Positions 39,067 to 45,879 of a stretch of DNA of 45,879 nucleotides are shown here, piece by piece. The stretch covers positions 1 to 45,879 of the forward strand of contig DVDZ01000073.1 of the NCBI GenBank assembly GCA_015296025.1, read 5' to 3'. The first letter of the stretch is position 1, and every line of letters begins with the position of its first letter. Made by a program: the position numbers and the translations under genes. The notes beneath the pieces were generated by a model that had not been told where the DNA came from, did not search any database, and was given only the letters and a program-made list of their open reading frames with translations. Source of the stretch: Thermosynechococcus sp. M46_R2017_013. GTDB lineage: Bacteria; Cyanobacteriota; Cyanobacteriia; Thermosynechococcales; Thermosynechococcaceae.

Positions 39067-39798
39067 ATGACGGTGCTCTCCCTTGCACTGCGTGAAGGAA
39101 CTGCCGAGGCTCACACCTTGGCAGAGCACACTGCTTTTATGAAATGTTTTGTCCGCGGATTCATTACCTCCAGCCTCTTTCGCCAATTTCTGGCCAATCT
39201 TTATTTCGTTTATACTGCCCTTGAAGCGGCCTTAGCCACTGCCGAGGGCGCTTCCCTGCGGGCAATGTACTTCCCCGAACTCAACCGCAGTGGCCAACTG
39301 GCTGAAGACTTGGCCTTCTACTATGGTGACAATTGGCAGGATCAGATTACACCTCTTACGGCCACCCGTGTTTACCTCAGTCGCATTCATGATGTGGCTA
39401 AAAGTGATCCCCTGCTGCTGATTGCCCACTCCTACACTCGCTATATGGGCGATCTCTCAGGAGGACAAGCCCTGAGTAAAATTGTTCGCTCTCACTTGAC
39501 ACTTCCTGAGGGCAAAGGCACGGCCTTTTACGAGTTTCCAGCGCTGCCAACCCCAGAGGACAAGAAAGCCTTTAAGCAGCGGTATCGGGAAACCTTAGAT
39601 GGTCTTGGCCTCGATGGGGAGGCGATCGCTCGCATTGTCAAGGAAGCCAACTTTGCTTTTGCCCTCAACTGCAATCTCATGCACGCCCTTGAGCCTGAGT
39701 TAAAAGCCACCGTTGGCGATCAGGTGTGGCAGTCGGTCGTCATTGAAAACCAGCCCAGTCGGCGAGAGCACCCCCGTCCTGAAGCTGTTGCCGTCTAA
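39067..39798 (+). CDS. ho1: biliverdin-producing heme oxygenase
   Basis: LALREGTAEAHTLAEHTAFMKCFVRG...SYTRYMGDLSGGQALSKIVRSHL. Confidence 0.95.
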   Translation: MTVLSLALREGTAEAHTLAEHTAFMKCFVRGFITSSLFRQFLANLYFVYTALEAALATAEGASLRAMYFPELNRSGQLAEDLAFYYGDNWQDQITPLTATRVYLSRIHDVAKSDPLLLIAHSYTRYMGDLSGGQALSKIVRSHLTLPEGKGTAFYEFPALPTPEDKKAFKQRYRETLDGLGLDGEAIARIVKEANFAFALNCNLMHALEPELKATVGDQVWQSVVIENQPSRREHPRPEAVAV

Positions 39799-39834
39799 GA
39801 CCCCTATTATCTTGTTAGGAGCTTGCAAAAAACC

Positions 39835-41217
39835 ATGAGTGTGGTTCAGCCAATTCAATTTGATGGGGCACTGCTGCAAAAATACGATCGCCCCTTGCCT
39901 CGCTATACCAGTTACCCTACGGCTGCCGAATTTACTGCCGACTTTAATCGCCATTGTTTCCAACGGGAACTACTGCGAAGCAATGAGGAGCGTCTGCCCC
40001 TCTCGCTGTACATACATATTCCCTTTTGCCAAAGCGCCTGCTATTTTTGCGGCTGCAACGTGATTATCACCCAAAGTCAAACCATTGCCAAAACCTACTT
40101 GGACGCTTTGGCTGAGGAAATTGCCCTAGTGGCTGCACGGCTGGATCGCACTCGTCCAGTAATTCAAATGCACTGGGGGGGTGGTACCCCTAACTACCTC
40201 ACCATTGACCAAGTGGAATCCCTGTGGCGCACCCTCACCCATCACTTTGAATTTGCCAAGGATGCGGAAATTTCCATTGAGGTGAATCCCCGCTATGTCA
40301 ACCGTGAGTACCTCTTTCGTTTGCGGGAGCTGGGTTTCAATCGCATCAGCTTTGGCCTGCAGGACTTTGACCCTCAGGTGCAGCTGGCGGTAAATCGCAT
40401 CCAGCCTGAAGCGTGGCTGTTCCAAGTAATGGAGTGGATCCGCGCTGCTGGCTTTGCAAGTGTCAACATTGACCTCATTTATGGCTTGCCCTACCAAACC
40501 GTTCAATCCTTTGAAACAACGATTGCCAAAACGCTCCGCCTTGATCCAGATCGCATTGCTGTCTTTAACTTTGCCTATCTGCCCAATCTCAAACCGATTC
40601 AAAAGCGTATTGATCCAACAACTCTACCCAATGGCTCGACCAAGTTGGCCATCTTGCAGCGGGTGATTGAAATGCTGACTAGCCAAGGCTATCAGTATAT
40701 CGGCATGGATCACTTTGCTAAGCCCACGGATGAGTTGGCGATCGCCCAAGAGGCGGGGACGCTCAAGCGCAACTTTCAGGGCTATACAACGCTGCCTGCG
40801 GCCGACCTCATTGGCTTTGGTCTGACCTCGATTAGCATGTTGCAGGAGGCCTATGCTCAAAATCAAAAACACTTGGCCACCTACTTCAGTGAAATTGCAG
40901 CAGGTCAACTGGCCACAGAGCGCGGTATTCAACTGCGGGGTGAGGATTTGCTGCGCCGCACCATCATCATGGAATTGATGTGCCAGTTTAGCCTCGACAA
41001 GGGGGCGATCGCTCGCCAGTTTAATCTCGATTTTGATACCCACTTTGCCCCAGAGTTAGCTGCACTTGAAGAATTGGCCGCCGATGGGCTCCTCAAATTG
41101 GGGCGCGATCGCCTAGAGGTCACCCCCGTGGGACGACTCCTCATCCGCAATATCGCTGCCGCCTTTGATGCCTACCTGCAACAAAAATCTGGTAGGACAT
41201 TTTCTAAAGCCATTTAG
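39835..41217 (+). CDS. hemN: oxygen-independent coproporphyrinogen III oxidase
   Basis: Radical SAM IHIPFCQSACYFCGCNVI; HWGGGTPNYL; start M 39835. Confidence 0.96.
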   Translation: MSVVQPIQFDGALLQKYDRPLPRYTSYPTAAEFTADFNRHCFQRELLRSNEERLPLSLYIHIPFCQSACYFCGCNVIITQSQTIAKTYLDALAEEIALVAARLDRTRPVIQMHWGGGTPNYLTIDQVESLWRTLTHHFEFAKDAEISIEVNPRYVNREYLFRLRELGFNRISFGLQDFDPQVQLAVNRIQPEAWLFQVMEWIRAAGFASVNIDLIYGLPYQTVQSFETTIAKTLRLDPDRIAVFNFAYLPNLKPIQKRIDPTTLPNGSTKLAILQRVIEMLTSQGYQYIGMDHFAKPTDELAIAQEAGTLKRNFQGYTTLPAADLIGFGLTSISMLQEAYAQNQKHLATYFSEIAAGQLATERGIQLRGEDLLRRTIIMELMCQFSLDKGAIARQFNLDFDTHFAPELAALEELAADGLLKLGRDRLEVTPVGRLLIRNIAAAFDAYLQQKSGRTFSKAI

Positions 41218-41227
41218 CAAAACCCGC

Positions 41228-41255
41228 AAGAATCCTCCGCTTTAGAAGCGCGAGA
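41228..41255 (+). other. IS605-like end hairpin just downstream of hemN
   Basis: AAGAATCCTCCGCTTTAGAAGCGCGAGA: GAATCC then CGCTT-TAG-AAGCG hairpin, similar in layout to IS200/IS605 right ends. Confidence 0.4.
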
Positions 41256-41312
41256 CGACTTGCGACAGCAACCTATGGTAAAGGGCTTATGATAAATCCA
41301 GTTGACCCGAAT

Positions 41313-41570
41313 GCTCAAAGTGTCAGGCTCTACCCCAATCAGCCGCAGACGAAAACCAAGTCATCGGGGTGGAAAACTTCAATGTCAAAGGCATGGTCAA
41401 GAATCACAACCTAGCTAAGGCCATCCGCCAAGTTGGTGGGGGAATGTTTTTGACGATGCTGAAATACAAAGCTGAGCAGACAGGGAAAATCCATCAATGC
41501 TCCTATCAACTGGGCAATCTGTTGGGTAGGAAGCTGCTATTGTCATCTTTGATTCAATAGCGGTAGTTCA
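41313..41570 (+). pseudogene. internally deleted TnpB (IS200/IS605 OrfB) relic
   Basis: AQSVRLYPNQPQ (TnpB N-terminus) fused out of frame to DENQVIGVENFNVKGMVKNHNLAKAIRQVGGGMFLTMLKYKAEQTGKI (TnpB mid region). Confidence 0.7.
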
Positions 41571-41633
41571 CAGGATTTTCTTGTGGTTCAAGCTCTTGCA
41601 ATCTAAACTGATAAACGGTGTTGAGGAGTACCT

Positions 41634-42473
41634 ATGTCATCATCCTTGGAATTGCAACCCCAAGCCACCCGCTTGAATTGGGGGTTTGTCCTCTTTTTGG
41701 GAATTATCCATCTTTTAGCGGGAGTTGCCCTTTTCTTTTTCTCTTGGTCTGCGCTGGCAGTAACCCTCTTTCTCCACTGGCTCTTTGGCAGTATTGGCAT
41801 CTGCTTGGGATACCATCGCCTCTTGAGCCACCGCAGTTTCCAAGTCCCCCAGTGGTTAGAGTATGGCATTACCCTTGTGGGTGCCCTAGCAATGCAGGGG
41901 GGGCCGATTTTTTGGGTGGCTGGCCACCGCTTGCATCATGCCCATACGGAAGATGAGGTGAAAGACCCCTACTCAGCGCGGCGGGGCTTTTGGTGGAGTC
42001 ATATGCTTTGGATGGTCTATCCCCAGCCTCAATTCTTTAATCCTGAGGAGTATGCCCGCTTTGCTCCAGACTTGATGCGGCATGCGTTCTACCGCTGGCT
42101 TGATCGCTACTTTTTGCTACTGCAAGTGCCCCTTGCATTGCTCCTCTACGGCTTGGGCGGTTGGTCATGGTTGCTGTGGGGGATGTTTGTACGGGCTGTT
42201 TTCCTCTGGCATAGTACTTGGTTTATTAACTCCGTAACCCACAAGTGGGGCTACCGCCGTTTCGAGACATCAGACAACTCCCGCAACCTCTGGTGGGCTG
42301 CGCTGCTTACCTACGGCGAAGGTTGGCACAACAACCACCATGCCTATCCCCACGTTGCTAAGGCTGGCTGGTATTGGTGGGAAGTAGATCCCACATGGTG
42401 GGTAATTCGCATCCTCCAGGGACTGGGTCTGGCTTCTAAGGTACAGTTGCCCCCGCCCACAGCGTTGTCCTAA
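41634..42473 (+). CDS. acyl-lipid / acyl-CoA delta-9 fatty acid desaturase (DesC-like)
   Basis: His boxes HRLLSHRSF, HRLHHAHTE, HNNHHAYPH. Confidence 0.92.
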   Translation: MSSSLELQPQATRLNWGFVLFLGIIHLLAGVALFFFSWSALAVTLFLHWLFGSIGICLGYHRLLSHRSFQVPQWLEYGITLVGALAMQGGPIFWVAGHRLHHAHTEDEVKDPYSARRGFWWSHMLWMVYPQPQFFNPEEYARFAPDLMRHAFYRWLDRYFLLLQVPLALLLYGLGGWSWLLWGMFVRAVFLWHSTWFINSVTHKWGYRRFETSDNSRNLWWAALLTYGEGWHNNHHAYPHVAKAGWYWWEVDPTWWVIRILQGLGLASKVQLPPPTALS

Positions 42474-43213
42474 TTGCCTCGGCTGCGTTGGGCGATCGCC
42501 AAATGGCTTAGCCGATGGAGACCAACGCCCTCGGTGGTCATTAACTCTGTCCAGAGACTGTTAACTTTGGTGTTATTAGGCTGCTTCTGCCGCAGTTTCA
42601 CCAAAGCATCGAGGGCATCATACCAAAGGCCATTGCTAGCCAACAATTCATACCGTTGCAGGGGGCTGGCTTGGCGGAGTTGTTGTTCCAGTGCCTTCGG
42701 TAGAGCGATCCGTTGCACCCAGCCTTCCACAAAGCGAATCTGTGAGGGATCTGGGTCACTAGGGTTACAAATCAGGCTAACCGTCCAGCGATAATCTACA
42801 CCCTCCTGTAGGGGCGGCACGTCACCGGCTAACATAATACTGTCTAGGCGCGGGCGATTGGTCATGGGAAACTGTTGCTTGTAAATTGGCACCTGTGTTC
42901 CGTCGGCAAGCGTCTGAAAGAGCGTAAATTCCAGGGCTTTGTAATTATTGGCGGGTAAATACCAATAAAACGTCGGGCGAATTGCTGCCGTCAAACCAAT
43001 GTTACTTGCAGGTACCAATGTGGTTAAATCAGGTTCATTCGCTGCGGTTTGCACTTTACAGATGCCACGTGTGGCCGCCCCCTCACGATTTCCTGGACGG
43101 GATAGGTTTTTGGGGGGAATAAATCCAGCCCAACCAAGACCTGCATTGAGGATAAGTACGGTCAAGCTCCAAGGAATGAAATATTTTAGTGACGTGAAAA
43201 TAGAGCGTTTCAT
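42470..43213 (-). CDS. DUF928-family cyanobacterial secreted protein
   Basis: GREGAATRGICKVQTAANEPDLTTLVPASNIGLTAAIRPTFYWYLPANN...ALEFTLF; C-terminal LLASNGLWYDALDALVKLRQKQP. Confidence 0.82.
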   Translation of the reverse strand: MKRSIFTSLKYFIPWSLTVLILNAGLGWAGFIPPKNLSRPGNREGAATRGICKVQTAANEPDLTTLVPASNIGLTAAIRPTFYWYLPANNYKALEFTLFQTLADGTQVPIYKQQFPMTNRPRLDSIMLAGDVPPLQEGVDYRWTVSLICNPSDPDPSQIRFVEGWVQRIALPKALEQQLRQASPLQRYELLASNGLWYDALDALVKLRQKQPNNTKVNSLWTELMTTEGVGLHRLSHLAIAQRSRGN

Positions 43214-43583
43214 AGGTCAAGTTCCTCAGTGAAAAGCGGTAGTGGGGAGTGTTAGGGTATTTTAGTCTTCAGTTTTTGGTCATTTCACTTTTACCATAGG
43301 AGTTAGTTGTGGGCTGTGGGGTGATAACTCCAACGTAATTGTGATGATTTCCATCACCTAGCTGTATTGCGTTGGCTCACAACTGAGGTAACTTTCAAGA
43401 CGAGAACAGTGCGCTCGCAGTTCCAAAGTAGTGCTGGTAGGCTTTGAGCAACGGCTTTAAGGCATGTTTTTAGAAAAGGGTGTATCTATACTGGAAAGTG
43501 CTGATCGCATTCTTGCACTGAGCGCCGTTTTCGCGATTTTATTTAACTTTTTTTGATTGAGTTGTACTACATAACTCTTCACC

Positions 43584-45262
43584 GTGAATAACTCCTCACT
43601 TAAGTGGCTGGTATTACTGCCCCTCAGTGTCATGGTGGTGGTGAGTCTTTTTGAGGGTGGCTCAAGGGGACTATGGGCAGCGGAGAGAATTATTTTTCGC
43701 TATGGCCTCTTGGAGCGATCGCTCTCCGTTGCCGATTTAGAACAATTTGCCGCCACTGGCCAAGCTTCCCTAGAACTCGCTAGCTACCTACGATTATTGC
43801 CACCTGCCCACCAGCGGCAGTTGCGATTGGCATTGCAAGAGCGACTGCGACTCTCCCCTGTAGCTGTTGCCCAACTCCTGTACTCTCCCCTCGGTCAAGA
43901 ATTAATGGTGCAGGCGAGTCGGCTTCTTGAGACCCAAAGTCGCCAGGAAAATGCCCTTGCCCTGCGAGGAGCCCTGATTCTTGCGGCGGCCGATCCCAAC
44001 GGTCTTACACCTTTGAGTGTGATCCGCCATTATCCCTCTCAAAGTCTCCGCTTTGACCTCAAGGAAGGACTTGCAATTCTCAAAAACTTCCAGCATACGA
44101 TCCGCACAACAGAAATGATTCTCGATGTTGTCCGTCAACAGGCGGTTGAACATCCAACACAATCGATCCCTACCAATGTGCAATCACTGCTCCAGCTAGG
44201 ATCTTGGCAGTGGCTAGAGATGCCTTGGGCAGCAGTGGATGAATCACCTTGGCGATTGCAGTTGACGGGACATTCTCGCCCCATTGAAGCGGATTTTTAT
44301 CTACCGATCGTTCCTGCAGGACAGCGGGTTCCAGTGGTCATTGTTTCCCATGGACTGGGGGCAAGTCGCTACAGCTATCGCTATTTGTGTCAACATTTGG
44401 CCTCCCACGGCTTTGCGGTTATTGCCCTTGAGCACGTTGGGAGTTCAACTCGGCAGCTCCTGTCGTTCCCCATGGGCTATGTCAGTTCAAGGACAGCAGC
44501 TCAAGAATTTCTGGATCGCCCCCTTGATGTCACGTTTGTTCTTAATCGTTTGGGGGTATTTCCTGAGCAACTCTACCCTTGGCAAGGGCGGTTGAACTTG
44601 GAGCGGGTAGCCATGATTGGTCAGTCCTTTGGGGGCTATACGGCTCTAACCCTCGCAGGGGCTCCCTTGGATTTTCAACAACTGCGGCGACATTGCACCA
44701 GAAGTGTCCTAGAGTCGTTTAATGTGTCCCTGCTGCTTCAATGCCAAGCGCAAGCATTACCGCCAAAGGTCTATTCTCTAAAAGATTCCCGTGTGCAAGC
44801 GGTAATTGCTGTTAATCCGATTACCAGTGCTGTCTTTAGTCCTGAGTCCTTGAGTCAGTTAAAAATTCCCATTATGTTTGTGGCTGCGAGTGATGATGCG
44901 ATCGCTCCTGCTGTCGAGGAACAAATTTATCCCTTTACGTGGCTGACGACGCCTGATCGCTACCTCTCTTGATGGACGATGCAACCCATTTCTCGACGAT
45001 TGGTGAAGCCGGTCAAAATGAACCAGTCCTGCCAATCCCTCAGTCCCTAGTGGGTGCCACCCCGCCGCGATCTCGCGCCTATCTGCAGGGATTAAGCTTA
45101 GCCTTTTTACGCTTGCATCTCCTAGGGGAGGAGCAGGCACGGCAATGGCTGACACCAGCAGCAGCAATGGCTTTGAGTTCGCCCACCCATGGTCTGAGTC
45201 TGACCCAAGCCCTCTCGCCAGAACTATTGCAAAGAGTGCCGCAGGCGGTGAAGTATCGCTAA
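43584..45262 (+). pseudogene. DUF1400 + alpha/beta hydrolase, split by an apparent single-base frameshift near 44965
   Basis: DUF1400-like N-terminus (ERIIFRYGLLERSLSVADLEQFAATGQAS), VVIVSHGLGASRYSY, GQSFGGYTAL; ORF stops after PDRYLS* and continues at -1 as LMDDATHFSTIGEAGQNEPVLPIPQSLVGATPPRSRAYLQGLSLAFLRLHL. Confidence 0.8.
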
Positions 45263-45289
45263 GCTAGTTATCAGTTTACAAAGATTGCC

Positions 45290-45760
45290 GGGAAAACCCC
45301 CTCCCCTTGTGGGTGCGGTCGTTGACCTAGTGCGCGGCAAGCCCCGCCGTACCGCTGCGCGGGAGCAAGCTAACAGGGCGGGGAAGGATAGCGCGGAGGG
45401 CGCAGCCGTCCCTGGGTTTTGAAATCCGCCTTGCGGGTTTTCAGGGTGGTGTCTGCTGCTCAATGGACTGGCGCACAATGGCAATCGGTGCGCCGCCACA
45501 ACTTGAAGCAAAGTAGGACGGCGACCACAACACGCCTTTCCAGTCATGCTTCTAGATAGCGAGCTGCTCTTGGCTAGTGCTGACGACTCTTCGGCGGATA
45601 TTCCACGAGCAGATGCACGTGATCGTCCTCGCCGTCCATCTCTACCAGTTGCGCTTTGAAGTCGGTGTAGACCTTGGCGAAGATCGCGCGCAGCCAGCCA
45701 ACACCCCGCGGCAATACTTCTTGACATCCTCGCCGCCCTTCAGGCCGGGGATTCCCAACC
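45290..45760 (-). mobile_element. decayed IS200/IS605-family element(s)
   Basis: TnpA relic plus GC-rich end structures; 45300-45326 shared with 24726-24752; IS605-like end GAATCCCCGGCCTGAAGGGCGGCGAGGATGTCAA on minus strand at about 45721-45755. Confidence 0.7.
45441..45715 (-). pseudogene. IS200/IS605 TnpA (Y1 transposase) relic
   Basis: WLRAIFAKVYTDFKAQLVEMDGEDDHVHLLVEYPPK (HUH motif HVH) then, after a disrupted segment, HDWKGVLWSPSYFASSCGGAPIAIVRQSIEQQTPP*. Confidence 0.85.
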
Positions 45761-45879
45761 TCGCGGATGAAAAAATGATTGAGAAAAACTTGCTGTTTTG
45801 CAAAATTCATAGAACCGGTGACAGCCGCAGCACTTTCGGTCTATTCAGACTATGGCTTATCCTGAGCAACATCTGAGCA

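Noticed and set aside
43589-43600. ACTCCTCAC motif resembling the Yfr1 sRNA core
   Set aside because: Falls at the start of the hydrolase CDS (MNNSSLKW), lacks the full ACTCCTCACAC core and flanking stem-loops.

Overview
The window is a cyanobacterial chromosome segment. Dense GCGATCGC (HIP1) motifs and the PsaD, AcsF, heme oxygenase, HemN, Psb32, MenA and MPBQ-methyltransferase genes point to a Thermosynechococcus-like genome; this is inference, since no search was run. Most of it is ordinary housekeeping and photosynthesis gene content: prfC, recR, thrS, pnp, glyS, guaB3-type, purS/purQ, corA, ribBA, psaD, acsF, ho1, hemN and a DesC-like desaturase. No tRNA, rRNA, CRISPR array or intact mobile element was seen. 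I found no convincing large undescribed system. The observations most worth follow-up are: (1) a perfect GTCAAGA-N4-TCTTGAC palindrome overlapping a candidate -35 box in the divergent acsF/ho1-hemN regulatory region; (2) a three-copy degenerate 23-nt dispersed intergenic repeat; (3) several decayed IS200/IS605-type (TnpA/TnpB) and DDE-transposase relics, some sharing end sequences across the window; (4) a recurring pattern of single-base frameshifts, all in the deletion sense, in otherwise conserved-looking genes (Hsp70 fragment, two small proteins, Tic22, DUF1400 hydrolase), which is either gene decay or sequencing error; (5) a conserved-looking uncharacterized gene embedded in a tight purS-X-purQ cluster.
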